Assembly (NCBI GenBank): GCA_023105745.1
Contig: JALGQZ010000013.1
Coordinates: 1,585,501 to 1,649,500 of the forward strand
Direction of reading: 5' to 3'
DNA length: 64,000 nt
Source of the DNA: Austropuccinia psidii
Lineage: Eukaryota > Basidiomycota > Pucciniomycetes > Pucciniales > Sphaerophragmiaceae
Positions 49,901 to 62,123 of the stretch are shown here, in pieces (within the stretch, counting starts at the first letter, position 1; each line of letters begins with the position of its first letter). The translations under genes and the position numbers were made by a program. Below the pieces are notes generated by a model that saw only the letters and a list, made by a program, of their open reading frames with translations, was not told the DNA's origin and did not search any database.

Positions 49901-50730
49901 ATTTATAGAAAGTTACTCTTTGAACAGAGATATACCAACTGATAGATAAATTATTATTAGAAAAAATCATTGTATTATAAATAAATCTAAAAATACTGTA
50001 CCTAGAGGAAAATTAAATTAACTATGATTTTTTTATTCCATGGATATTTCCTGGAATCAAGAATTATCCACCATTTACACCTTGGGATGAGCTCATACAA
50101 AGACTTGCCAAAAATAAAATAAGGGAAATATACTCTGCTCAAAACTATCATATACTACAGTCATAAGTTAAAAAAATCCCTCTACAGAGTTGTTAAGGAT
50201 AAAATAATGGAAGTATATCCTTAATGTATACTTTTTTTTCAAATACCTCATTAAAATATGATTTTTGTAATTAACATTTATGTTTTTTTTCAAATTTGAA
50301 ACAAATAATCTTAGTAAAAGAAGAGAAGGGAAATAGATGTATTATGTTCCACTTGATACAGAATTTGATAAGAAACAGAAATTTCATTTGAGGGGTTCTC
50401 TTTCATCATATCTGTGTTTTCAGAAAATACTTAAGTAATTGAGAATTTTCTTCATCAATTGATGATCTTAAAATACAGAGTTTCAAGTGTTAATATTTTT
50501 TTAACTATGGTTTTGTGTAACTGAGGTGGTGAATCTTTAATATTTATTTAAATTTCTATAATACAAACCATAAAGTTTGGTGTTTTTTTGTTGGTGAAAT
50601 GATATCATCAACTAATAAAATTAAAAAACATAGGGAATCAAATCATTCCTTTAAATTTTTTTTTTGATCCACTGAGCTTTGATCAACCTTTCCAAACAAT
50701 AATATTCAGGACACTCAATTCAGATTTTGT
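46940..50730. other. AT-rich DNA, no supported gene
   Basis: Long AT-rich stretch with no frame above 68 codons worth noting. A short imperfect hairpin with 8-bp arms (ATTACAGT at 47,838-47,845, ACTGTAAT at 47,867-47,874) stands in a small GC-richer patch. Otherwise I see nothing. Confidence 0.4.
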
Positions 50731-50830
50731 GGTTTGCATATGTGGCTTGAAATTCTTCCAAAAATTCAATTTTTAAATTCAATTTCTGTCCTAGCTCCCA
50801 CTTTTATCCAGTTCTTTTCCCATGTCAAAT

Positions 50831-50997
50831 TCCAAATGCAACAGCTGCTTTCAGGTGTAGCCACTTTGCTCATGGTGAAGGAGATTCTGGTATTATATTC
50901 TGTCAGAGTACAGGTCCAAGCTCAGAATAAGCTGGTTCAAGCTTTTTTCCAAATGCAACACCTGTTTTCAGGTTGAGCTGGCTTATTCATGGTGAAG
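50831..50997 (-). repeat. Two tandem copies of the dispersed ~50-bp motif
   Basis: TCCAAATGCAACAGCTGC...GCTCATGGTGAAG at 50,831-50,880 is repeated as TCCAAATGCAACACCTG...ATTCATGGTGAAG at 50,948-50,997, 117 bp apart. Reverse-complemented, both match the motif at 46,885. A frame at 50,734-50,976 spans the pair by chance. Confidence 0.5.
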
Positions 50998-51221
50998 AAT
51001 AAGCACTTTATTCTTGATTTAGACTTTTCCCAAAGTCAAAACAGTGCCTCTGAACATTTCTGGGGTTCACATCCCAAAATTTGATGTGTTTTTCATAATC
51101 TTTCAAGTAGTAAACCTATTGAATAACCAATTCGACGTATATAAATCCTTTCAAAATTTAGATAAAATAGGCTACAAACCCAAAAATATAGCTTTACAGC
51201 TATAAGTTTCAAGTTTGGGAC

Positions 51222-51990
51222 ATTTCATAAGTATTAGAGGTATTTTCATATACCCAAAAGACTAAAAAATGAAAATGAATTTACAATCAAAAATAGTATA
51301 TTTATTTTGAAATATAAGAACAAAAGTTTTAATATAAAAATAAAACTTATATTGAAAGGTTGATCATAAATCTATATAAACTTTTTAAATAGACAAAAAA
51401 TGTAAAAATATCCTTTTACTTCAAATTATGAAGTAAAAATAAACTTCCAACAAAAATATTCAAAAAAATGATTTGTGAACAAGGGCTAAACCAATTCTTT
51501 GAAGCTTTCTTTTTAATGAAGAAACATATAAAATCATTTCAACATTAGATTACTCATAAGAAATCAGGTGGGGTCACCTGTGAGTGAAATCTCTATAGCT
51601 CAAATCCAAATAAGCTGAAATTAGGCTTTTAGTATTTTCTGTATGGAAATCTGGAAGTCCTGAGCATTTTAATTCAATTCACAATACATGTGACTCTAAA
51701 CATCAAGTTTTGTGTTAAAAGGTTGGTGTGGTGTGTATTTTTGAAGGTATGAGGAATTGAAGTATTTCCAATTTAAATGTGAAAAGGCGCTCATGTATTA
51801 CAAAAGCCAATTTGAATTTACAAATGAGGGATTAATAATTACAGTTCTTCACCAGAATTTTTCAATCAGATTACATATTCAACATTTTTAGTATAATAAA
51901 TGATGAGGAATGGAAGAAAGGTGAATTGGAAAGATTTGCATTTGGAGGGAAGGGGAGTCTTGGCTCCAAGGATTCCAACCTCCCAAAAAT
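51222..51990 (+). mobile_element. LTR relic, family 3
   Basis: TTAGAGGTATTTTCATATACC near 51,235 and the block AGGTGGGGTCACCTGTGAG through TTTTAGTATTTTCTGTA to TATGAGGAATTGAAGTATTT align with 62,124-62,866 in the same order. The terminal TGTGAGCC is degraded. The 3' end is not defined and could extend right. Confidence 0.6.
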
Positions 51991-53079
51991 TCTTTTATGA
52001 AATGTGTGGGATGTAAAGCTCCACACAAAAAATTAACACTTTTGCTTTGGAATTGAGTCAAAGGGTCTGTGAATCGATTGATTATGAGTTTTTGATACCA
52101 AACAGGGAGTTTTAAGTGTTCTCAAGAGGATAAAGCCACACTTTATTTGAAAAAACTTTATAAAACCAACATTATCTGTTGTAAAGGTCTCTTTCACAAA
52201 TTATGATGTGTTTTGGAGGCTTAAAACCAACTCTTACAATAAAGATGGCTGATTTAAGGCACTATGATGGCTAAACCAGTACTTTTTTATCCAAACCAGG
52301 GTTCAATTATGCCATAATTGGCCCTCCCATTTTCAGAGCATTTCTCACGACTTTTCAGAGTAAATTTTAACTTTGGAGGAAGAGATTTGGTAGCTATAAA
52401 ATAATTTGTTCTTTTGACCTCTTTTCTCTTCATCTTAGAATCTTTGAATTTTATAATTGTTTTAGACACAGTTAAGCCAAGAAATGAAATATGCCACTAA
52501 TATTTTTAAGAAATTTAAAGCTTTTAAACACATGAAAAATAATGATAATCACTTTTTGGAACTCTTTATAATTATGTTACCCTTCAACCACCACAAAAGG
52601 TAATTAAAGCCTCTTTTATCACTGTTACCTTTGTCACTTTGTTTCCAAATTCACTCTTGTCAATTCTTGTAATGTGTTCTATTTAATATTTTTTTTGAAA
52701 ACTATTCTCTCAAATTAATCGATAAGGAGTGTTGCTCAATTAATTCTAATTGAAATTGCTCTTGAAGAAATTTCTGTTGCAGAATATTTTTGGATAAATG
52801 TTTATTGTTGGTAAAGCAATAAATCTATATAATATTATTGTTTCATGGTAATAAATTCAAAAAAAAATGGAATTAATTCCCTTTAAAGCTCTTGAAATTA
52901 CTATTTTGTCACAATCTTACCTTGAACAAATCTTGAGGACAGGAAGAGTACTTGATTTTCAATCAATACACATTTTGAGTGATTTTCACTGCTTTGCATG
53001 TGTTATGCCATAATATTCTCATGTTGATTAAGAAGCAATTTGTTCCCAATATTACTATTTATGATTAATTTGAAGCAAA
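51991..53079. other. AT-rich DNA, no gene seen
   Basis: May include the rest of the family 3 LTR relic. The 60-codon minus-strand frame at 52,287-52,469 shows nothing recognisable. Confidence 0.4.
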
Positions 53080-53960
53080 ATGTAAGGTTTAGAGATATTT
53101 CTCTCTTATTTTGGGCCATTTGGTTTGTTTCAAATTTTCAAATTTTACATAGCCAAGAAAAATAGAAATAAGAAAGGTTTCTATTCAAGGCCCACTAATA
53201 AAATAAGAAATACTCATGCTTATCATCACAATTAATTGCAGCCAAAATACAGCATGTAAAACTATTTGTCTTCATTTTGTCTGATTTCATGTAGCTGTCA
53301 CTGTTAGGAATGTCTTATAGCCATGAAATCATTCATTATAAAAAGAATACATTCTTTTTAAAGGATTTATTATTGTTCCAAATATTGAATTTAGTCTTTA
53401 AAATTGGTTCAAATCCAATAAGAAGAAGGTAAACCTACTTTTGGCCATTTGGTGCCATTCTGCATGTCCATAAACATTTCACATTTATTTTAGCCATTAA
53501 ATAATCAACATAAGACAGAATGATTTTTGGTAGTATTGAATAGAATGAAAATTTGATTTTTTTTGAATTGTGATTCAGCTAAGAGAAACGATATGGAGTA
53601 ATTTCAGGCCATTTCAGGCCATGTAATTGGGCTTTTCAATACTATATTCATGTTATAGCCATTTTATACTCAAAATAAGGCCTCAAATATCATTGGTAAC
53701 ATTTTTTTTATTTGTAATCCTGTTTAGCCAAAAAATACAGAATTTAGCAATCTTTTTATCATCTTGTTTCCATTTTATCTGGTTATTCATTGTATTTTTT
53801 GTATTCAATGCGTTTTATAACCAGAATAAATAAGAAGAAAGTCGTTTGCAAGCCTTGTATATGATAATGAACCCTCATTCTGGTGATCTAAAATGGTCTT
53901 TATAAGAAACCACACCCTTCAAGATTTGGGATGCTCCATAGCCATTAAACTACAAATATC
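53080..53960 (+). repeat. Satellite-like repeat, about five degenerate units of ~165 bp
   Basis: The landmark TAGCCAT (or a close variant) recurs near 53,321, 53,493, 53,655, 53,815 and 53,937. It is preceded each time by a GGCCATTT-like start (TTTTGGCCATTTGGTGCCAT near 53,440; AGGCCATTTCAGGCCATG near 53,605) and a T-rich middle. Plus orientation. This is the clearest array in the window. Confidence 0.6.
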
Positions 53961-55306
53961 AATCTGGATAGGTTTTCTTGAAAGGATAAAAAATAGCTCT
54001 ACACCCTTATTTTTATTTAATTCCCAAGTTCTTTCATCACCATATCCTATGTAATATCAGGATGTACCAGATTGTTTGTTTCAAATAAAACTCATTGTTT
54101 TTATGTATTACAATTTTATATTAAATAAATTGAAAATTTGAGATAAGAGGGGTGAATGATAATTGAGCATGGGTTGACTTAACATATATCATAGCTGGAT
54201 TTTACATCAACCATAGATTGATTTTGAAGAAAAATACAGAAATTCATTTCATATCATTAGGAACTTATTTACTCATGATGGGGAAGCAATTCCATTTTTC
54301 ATCTTTTGATAGTGAATAGTCATAATTTCAAGTCAGTCATTTGGCCCCTTTTGTTTCCTTTTCAGTTGATGTTGGTGGTGATATCTTCACTAGCTCCCTT
54401 ACTAATTCCAAGAGTTTCAAACAATTAAATAGGGCTCTACATTTTGGACCTTTCTCAACTGGATTCTTTCTCCTTATTATATTTGTACTTCATTTCTTTC
54501 ATAATTATCAAAATATGATCAACATTTTCCTATTTCATGAATTCTTTTGAGTCCCTCTCCTTGTGCTCTCATCCACTAAGCTGAAAGACACTCTTTTTTT
54601 GGTCTGGAGCCTCTGTAAAAGCTGATTTATGAACTCATCATATATCCTTTCATTCTTTTATTCTGATTTTTCATTTTAAATTTATCCATTTATCAATCAT
54701 GAAACTTTTCTGACCTTTAATTAGTCTTATTTTCAACCATTGTAGTTTTCACACATTCTTTTATCCTCAAAAATTCATTTTCTTGTTATAGCTTTCTTCC
54801 ATACTTATTAAATTTTCTTTTCTTTTCAAATTTTTTGGCTTACTAGTTCTATTTATTTTCATTTAATTCACTTTTATTCAGGTCAAATCTCCATTTTATT
54901 TTTCAAATCAATCATAAAGTCATTATTGTCACAATCTTCATCCACAAGAGTTTATATTGGTCTGTTCCTCAAGAACTTTTATTCACAGAGAGATTTACTT
55001 TTATTTGACTTTATTCATGTATTGGACCATAAATTGATCTTGACTTGAAAAATTCATTTTACCAGAATATTTTTAATATTTCATTTGATATATTGATTTA
55101 TTTTCCCTCAATGGTCCATGAAGATTGATTCCCTTCGCACGACTAATTGATCTATTTATTTAGCTCAATTAATTCTTGATTATGATTTTACCTTAAGATA
55201 TTGATTTCCTTTGACTTCAAGGTTTGGTATTGAATTCTTCCCATGTTTTTTCAAATCTCAAATTTAAGGTTTATACTCATTTTAATTCCATTATTATTAT
55301 TCACCC
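53961..55306. other. Pyrimidine-rich, gene-poor DNA
   Basis: From about 54,300 the plus strand is rich in T and C (TTTTCATTT, CTTTTCTTTTC runs). It precedes the gag relic at 55,307 and may be the eroded leader of that element. The frames at 54,341-54,550 and 55,224-55,424 are not supported; the second is out of frame with the gag relic. Confidence 0.4.
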
Positions 55307-58300
55307 ATGCCAGTCCAAAATTCATTTCCAGCCAGATGGAAAATATCTTGGGTCAGATTGCAAGTTATTCAAAACCCTACCTCAAGAATTCCTCCTTGTG
55401 GGACAACAGCAGATGATCACCTGAGAGCCTGTGTGGAAAGAGGAAAAATAATGGAAGGAGAAGAAACATCCAGGAAAGGTGGAAGAGGTCCCTCAAAGTT
55501 AAATTCCCTCCCACAATCTGTTGACATTTTCCCCAGAATTTCAAAGACCATGTTTCAAGGTCTTGGTGAAGATGGTGAAGAGGAGAAGGATTCTATGTAC
55601 AAGGAAGGGTGTGAAGGTACTGAAGTTTTCCCTGACTCTGTGTAAGATGTGTCTATGAACCTTGTTGATAATATTACTATTAATCAACAGTAATATGACT
55701 GTTCTTATGAAATATAATAATATAAAATTATTATAACTACAATTAATGAATTAATTAATTGTTTATTTCTTTTACTTGTCATACACTACTAGTTATTATA
55801 ACAGCAAGCACTAATTTTCTACAAGAATCAATTAGAAGAAGAATTTCATAATAAATATTCTTTATTAAAAAAATAAAATTATTTTAACATATAATTATCT
55901 TTTATAAGAATTACTATAAGAATAACCCTTGAAGAAAACTATTACTAGAGAAAAACCTTAAAAATTAAATCAAAACACTCACTAATACTCCAAAGAACAT
56001 ATTGAAAGATAAGAGTAGAGAAATTTGAGGGATAATTGTAGATTTAAAGGATCAAAATTTGTTTATAACCAGATTAAAACAATATATAGTTTATTTCTAT
56101 GGCTTCACGTCTTTCTGATTGATTCTGAAAGAATAAAACACTTAAGAAATAGCTTTAAGGAATACTTACTTGTTGGTAATAAAGGTATAATGGAATAATG
56201 TAATGATTTGCAAAAAAAAGCAAGAGGAAACCTCTTTTAAGTCCAAGACAGCTCACGAAGGTGTGCCATGGAGAAAACTGAAAAAACAGTGAGTGAGAAA
56301 ACAATAAACTGTTTTGGATTATTGATTGCATCATCTGTTGTTACATAAGATTATCATAATTACTTAATTAAGGCTTTTACGTGACTACCAAACCATTTAT
56401 AGATAAGAATAAAAGGAGTAAAAGCTGTAAATCTTTTTTTATTACACAATAATCATTTATTTCTCAAAGTTATCAATTTTATTGGAAATTTCATCACAGA
56501 ATGTATTTTCTGTAAATTTTTAAAGATTCTGTGTTTCATGTGGAATCATCAAAAAGAGATTGTAAGTATACCTTTTAATTTTACTTATAAAAGTATAATT
56601 ATTTTTTGTTTTTATATAAATTATACAGTTCTCAATTGGTCCTACAAGCTTCAGAAAGATTCATTAAGAATTGTATTTTGAATGAATCTTTTAAGTTTTT
56701 ACCTCTTTTCTACATAGAATTGCAAATAGCAGTATATGGCTGGTTGCTATGAGGTAAATCAATGGATAATAGTCCAAAAAGGGTTTTAGCTAATCTTTTG
56801 GTGTTTTTCCAGGGAAATTAATTAATAATTGACATAGTTACAGGAGTTTGTGTTGCTTTTTACCTCCTTGGTACGTCAAAATAGCAGTTTATTTACTATT
56901 TTCTTATGATATACTGAAGTTCTGACTTGGTAACCAAGTTGCCAAAAAGGTTTTAGATTACTAATTGGGCCAAGATTAGTCATGGATCCAAGCTTTAGAG
57001 ATTTCCACACCTCAGAGGCCTCAGAAGTTGGGTACCCTGGCTCTCTTCAATGTCTTTTGTCCCCCTTGACTATTTTTCACGTCAAAATAGCCATTCAGGC
57101 TTCATATAAGATATCCACAATGGGTGTACCAAAAGTGTATGTATGAATACCATAATATTAAGTGCTCAAAACATGCATATCACTATTATTAGTGTATATG
57201 TTACATGCAATTTCTCACATTCCCATTATTTTGGCGTGAAATTGAGAAAAACACACTTTTTCACAGATATTTTATGTGGTATTGAAGTATTTTTCATATT
57301 ACCACCTCAAAGAGTTTATTTGAGCTTATTCACTCTAAGGAGCTAACATGGGTGAAATTTTGTGTAGAATCCAAATCTGGCCTTAAATCCATGGATTTAC
57401 TTACTCCATAATAAGTTATTCATCTTTTCTGAAATCAAAAAGGATGAATTTTCAATATATGCATGACTTATGGGTTATTCATAATTCAGAATTTATTTTT
57501 AAGATAATTGTGGCCTATTTGGGTATTTAAAATATACCTCAAGTCTCACATTCTGTGGGGGGATCTGAATGTACTGGATGGTAAACACCAGTCCATTCTA
57601 ATTAGCATTTCACTCACCAGCCTGACCCAGGGCTGTTGGGCCTTTACAACACATTACCCAAATGATGGCTGATGTTAAAGAAGCTTCATCCTCTGAAGCT
57701 TTGATACAATCAACCTTCTAGACTGCATATATGAAGGCTCAAGACTTATTTTATGGTACTCAACCCCTCAGATTGAGAATATTCATCCTTTCTTTCCAGC
57801 TGATCCTCCATAATTACCCATCAAAGGCTTTATAAGACAGGAAAAGATCTATTTATTTAGCTTCATTTCTCACTTTAAGGGCTTCAAAATGGAAAGAGAC
57901 ATCCTTTTCTCATCTCTCAAGCATGGATGCAGCATTATTTTCCAGAAAATGAGTTTAATTTGGAGATCCCAACGAAGTCAGAAAGGGTGAAGCAGAGTTG
58001 GATTCTTCAAGGATGAAGGAAGGTGGGAATTTATCCTTGTAAATTTCTGATTTCATAGGCTTCATGTCTGAAATTGGAGATTGGGTTGAAAGGGCTTGCA
58101 TGCATCATTTAAGGAAGGCATTTTCATCCAGGATCATGGATCATTTGGCCTCCCATTCTTCAACTATTTATTCTATCTGAGGATTAATGAATGTTTGCCT
58201 GGGGATTGATAATAGGTGCCATGAAAGGTAGAATGAGAAGAGTTCACTTAAAGAAAAGAAAATAACTACCAAAGGTCAAGCTCTTCTCAAGATTAACTGC

Positions 58301-58460
58301 CTTCAAGCTCAAATAAAAGTGATGATAAATTTGATTTTTAAAATATCACCAAACCCCACACTACCCTCCTTAAGAAGGAAAACAAGATTTTTGGTTCTGA
58401 TTAAGAGAGAATATTAAAGAATGGTTTATGCCATTATTGTTGCAAGAATCATAGTCTGAT
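55307..58460 (+). pseudogene. Gag relic of a third Ty3/Gypsy family, split by solo LTR D
   Basis: An open segment from the ATG at 55,307 to 55,640 begins MPVQNSFPAR and ends with GRGP, FQGLGEDGEEEKDS and EGTEVFPDSV. This closely resembles the N-terminus of an abundant A. psidii Gag family, from memory. Solo LTR copy D interrupts it at 55,641-57,550. The coding remnant resumes at about 57,556 with recognisable Gag pieces in shifting frames: MKAQDLFYGTQPLRLRIF, then FGDPNEVRKGEAELDSSRMK and EGGNLSL, then IGDWVERACMHHLRKAF. Several stops and indels separate these. The element reads in the opposite direction to elements 1 and 2 and is much older. Confidence 0.75.
55641..57550 (-). mobile_element. 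Solo LTR, family 1, copy D
   Basis: 1,910 bp, TGTGAGACTTGAGG...ACACATCTTACA in its own sense (minus strand). Flanking 5-mers CTCTG (55,636-55,640) and TTCTG (57,551-57,555) differ by one C/T change. It is more diverged than copies A-C and its 65-codon frame is broken. It lies inside the gag relic. Confidence 0.88.
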
Positions 58461-59289
58461 GGTTGCATAAAAATGCCTCAAATAAAGTCTTGCTAGCTAG
58501 AAATACACTTCCAGAACCAGGTAAAGGCCTTAGTGAGTATAATGATGTGTTCAATGAACATACTTGTGTCAAAAAATCTTTGAATTTTTTTTGCTTTATC
58601 CTCTCTATCCAATATTCTTTTACAGTATTTTCAGTCATTCTGGTGATACCAGCTCATTTATTGCAAGTCCATTTTCTCACAAGTCCTCTTTGGTATATGA
58701 TAACTCTTAGAGGAGATTCCTCTTCTAATATTCAATTTTTCTGATTGCTCTTCTTTATTAATTACTAATTATATCAGATGAATGGTTGAGAGTTCTTTTT
58801 TGCCAGAACTTTAATGAGATTTCTTTTCATTTTCCCTTCAAGGGCAAAAAACTTCTATTGACCTTTTACCTCCTCAATAACTTTAATATATCCATAAATT
58901 GGAGTCAATGGATGATAAAATTCAATATTTATCAAAAACACTCTAGTTATTCCATAATTTGCCTCAGTAATGACTTTAGCACTACTGTTGCAGATCTTTC
59001 TTGTGACTCTAGAAAACCATCTTACCCTTCTTATTACCACATTTTTTTTCTAACTTCCATCCCTCATTGCTATTCTCTACAGAGTAATTCTTCAAATAAA
59101 GAAGATAATTCTATATCTTCACTTCATTTCTTCCATTAAAATGTTGACATTCCTCCCTGGAGGAGCTATAGTATGGGCAAAAATATTTTGAAGAAATCTA
59201 CACCGTGATTAAGGCATATTTCTCTTTCTATAACCAATAATCAAATTTATTATGAGAGCTTAAAACAAATAAATTTAATTTACATTGTG
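58461..59289 (+). pseudogene. Degraded Gag-to-protease/RT linker of the third Gypsy family
   Basis: Lies between the recognisable Gag and RT pieces of the same plus-strand relic. Frames of 93 and 117 codons (58,463-58,744 and 58,786-59,139) are open but I cannot place a protease motif in them. Position and strand alone suggest the protease and RT N-terminus once lay here. Confidence 0.4.
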
Positions 59290-60145
59290 ACTGTGATCAC
59301 CCTATCAAATTGGAAGGGTCTCAACCTCCAGTTGGGGTTTTTCAATTTTTATCAAGCCAAGATTTGGAGACACTTGTTACCTACATTCCAGATAGCTTAG
59401 AAATCTATTTAATTTGGCCAAGCTTCCCTTCAATAGGAAAAGGAAGGATGGTGGAATTTATTTGTGTTTTGATTACTGAAAAGTCAATGCTTTGACTAGG
59501 AAGAGAAAGTTTCCTGTTCCTCCCATCAATTACCTTCTCCCTCTCTTGAATGGCTCTTCTATCTTCTCTTAAGTTGATTTCAATGGTGCATATAAAATTC
59601 TCAGAATCAAGCAGGGGCATGAGCACTTGTAAGCTTAGAAGCTAAAAATGGAAGGCTTCAGAAATTATTTATTTGTTTTGGGTTCACAAATGATACTTCC
59701 TATTTTTAAAATCTTGTAAATTATATTTTCTCTGACTTTCCTGATATAAATTTAGTGGTTTATTCAAATGAGATTATGGTACTTTACATCTATCAGGAAG
59801 ACCATGTCACTTGGGGGTCCTGTGCCATTCCAAGAACCGAAAAAAATGCCATTTTTCCAAAGACTTTGTAATTTGATTTCTATACTTATTTTGTGAATTA
59901 TCTAGGCTATATCATTTGTTCTCAATTCATCACTATGGACCAATCCAAGGTTCAGAAAATATTTAATTGACCACCCTCAAGGAACACCAAATATTTTCAA
60001 TAGTTCTTTGTATTTGAAGACCTCTACCACCCTTTCCTCAAGAATTATTTGATAAAAATAAGTTCACTCATCCAATTCCTCAATAAATTTCATGTTTCCT
60101 CCTCAATGATGAAAGGCTTAACTAGTTTCATAAAGTCAAAGAGCA
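59290..60145 (+). pseudogene. Reverse transcriptase relic of the third Ty3/Gypsy family
   Basis: Translation in more than one plus-strand frame gives RT landmarks in order. FICVLITEKS (59,458) stands where a Gypsy RT has its L-C-V-D-Y-R block. LISMVHIKFSES (near 59,575) stands where the K-I-D-L-x-x-A-Y block is expected. YSNEIMVLYI (near 59,765) replaces the catalytic D-D box. VNYLGYIICSQFITMDQSK (near 59,895) and a later I-S-S-L-I-Q-F-L-N-K stretch mark the thumb region. Stops and frameshifts are frequent and the catalytic aspartates are gone. The relic ends where an LTR fragment begins at 60,151. Confidence 0.65.
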
Positions 60146-60150
60146 TTTTA

Positions 60151-60340
60151 TGTTAGCCTGTGACTAAAGCCCAGAGCACAAGCAGTAAATGTAAAATTTC
60201 ATAAGCCAATGGTAAATTAAAAATTCCACCAAAAAAGCTCCAAAGATATCTTAAGAAAGGGGAACACACCTCTTTCCAAATATATAACTCCAATGATAAC
60301 AGTAAAAAGAGTAACAAAGTTATTCAGCCTTGGAGAAGTC
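60151..60340 (+). mobile_element. LTR fragment of the element-2 family
   Basis: TGTTAGCCTGTGACTAAAGC, then CCAGAGCACAAGCA, CCAATGGTAAA and AAAGTTATTC match the first 190 bp of the element 2 LTR in element sense (compare 62,867 onward). The match ends near 60,340, so the LTR is truncated. Confidence 0.65.
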
Positions 60341-61461
60341 ATCAGGGCAAATCTTGCGCCAATTGTTGGCAATTGACTTCACGTCAAGCAAACATCAAGA
60401 AGGATAAAATCCAACCTGACTTCAAGCACACGTCACACTCTGGTCTTAAATCAAATACTTTGACATCCACCAATATTGGTTCCCCTGTGCCTTCAACTGA
60501 GATTCCTCACCACCAGATCCTCCCTCAACCATCCAAAAGTTGGTAAAAATTACACAAGACCCGCCTCTTTCCACATGCACACATCAAAGAGGTCCTTCAG
60601 CCAGTCTTGATGTAGGGAAGGGGTGTGTGACTTCCCAGGTCATCCATGAAAGGACTTTGCCTCAGCAGCTGACACTGGTGGAGCCTGCCACACAATCCCG
60701 CAGGTGTGGGTGTGTGTGTGATGCACAAACAAAGGACGAATGATGTGTTGTCCTAATTTTGTGTAGCCATGAAACAGCTCAGAATGAGTGGGTGACATGA
60801 TTGGAGACCTCCACAAAGTGCAGTGGGTTTGGGTGAGGGTGCATGGGTGTGCCACATGCACACAAAGGCAGAGCATGTGAGGGCCTAATGTCAAGTGGCA
60901 TTGACCATTTGGGGGTGACACAAGTGGAACCACTGTCAACATGTGCGAGTGCTGGTGCAGTGGTGTGTGCATGTGCAGGTTCTTGTGCAGTGGCGGGTGT
61001 GGGTGCGGTTGCAGTTGCATGTGCATGTGCATGTGTGGGTACGTAAGTGTGAGACATGTGCTTGTGCGGGGGCCAATTTTTGAAACCTACCTGCACAAAG
61101 CACTCATTAGGGAATGTGACCAGCTCCATGCAATCTCCTAGGGACACAATGTAATGCTGAGGCCCACTTGCATGATACACCAATATTCCCCTTCCAACAT
61201 AATGATGTTGCAGTGGTGTCATTTTAAATCCTGTGATATATGAGTGTGTGGATCATTTGATCATTGCAATTGGCTGATTCACACCATAACCAATGGCAAA
61301 ATAATCATATCTTTGTGACCATGTAAACCAATGTGCTTTGCTTGTTACAATGGCATGTAACTGTCACCAAATCTTGAGGCAGTTACTTCTCTACCATAAT
61401 TCCTAATGAAGATGGGATCATTGTGTTATTGTATCACTATATTTTCATCAAAAAGAATATA
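60341..61461. other. Low-complexity GT-rich stretch with an open minus-strand frame
   Basis: From 60,690 to 61,060 the plus strand is rich in GTGTG and GTGCATGTGCATGTG, a decayed microsatellite. On the minus strand a 147-codon frame (60,779-61,222) reads from an ATG with a protein-like start (HHYVGRGILVYHASGPQHY, SLGDCMELVTFPNECF) and then a His/Ala/Thr/Pro-rich tail (THAHAHATATAPTPATAQ). The first 50 residues could be part of a real transposon protein; the tail is the microsatellite translated. I do not recognise a family. Confidence 0.35.
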
Positions 61462-61803
61462 CTAAATATCATGAAATAAGGGTTTTATCATTACAAGCAG
61501 TCCACATGACATCAACTTGTTGTCATATAATCCACAGTGCCCTTCTATTTCTTCTTCAGTTATAATAAAGTGTCCATCATCAAAACCAACAGCTTTACAA
61601 ATATTGAGATGCGGCCAATTTGGTAAGAAAGTCACATCAATCTTCAAAGTTTTTAAGATCAGAAAGTTATTTTTCACCATGCTAGATGGCTCAGACACTT
61701 TAAAAATGCTATTAATAACACCAAATCTCTGTGAGTTGCCCCTCAGAAAACATATCACACTGTTGCTAACATTTTTGGATTCAGTGAAAAATATAGTTCC
61801 CAA
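61462..61803 (-). pseudogene. Possible fragment of a DNA-transposon protein
   Basis: A 113-codon minus-strand frame is rich in hydrophobic and polar residues in protein-like alternation. The series SVICFLRGNSQRFGVINSIF, later KTLKIDVTFLPNWPHLNIC and IITEEEIEGHCGLYDN resembles the C-terminal segment next to the transposase in basidiomycete CACTA- or KDZ-type elements. That segment often has a V-x-C-F-R...F-G-x-I-x-S-I-F core and an I-x-G-H-C-A end. The comparison is from memory and weak. The frame at 60,779-61,222 on the same strand could be its downstream part. No transposase core is visible. Confidence 0.28.
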
Positions 61804-62123
61804 TATTAATGTTTGAAACTGGAAAATACCAGGGTGAGAATATCCTTGAAGTGGGATGACTTGTGGATTGTACAGTAGTGTCTAAGAGTATCCATACAGC
61901 TCTTTCCCTTGGGGAATGAAAATTCTGTAAATTCCCAACCAGGAAATCATAATTATGTTGGTCATGGTGGGATGGTTTGTTATATTTTTGGTAATTAGAT
62001 GGGGAAGGCGGTGGTGATTCAAAAAGTTGTTTTATTTTACATGGGACAGATGGGGATTTCAGGAGGGCGGAAAGGTTGAAACATCTACAGATATGTTGAA
62101 GTAACGTTTTATTTATATCATAT

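Noticed and set aside
53080..53960. CRISPR array
   Set aside because: The periodic units are long, diverged and have no identical short repeats with unique spacers; this looks like eukaryotic DNA.
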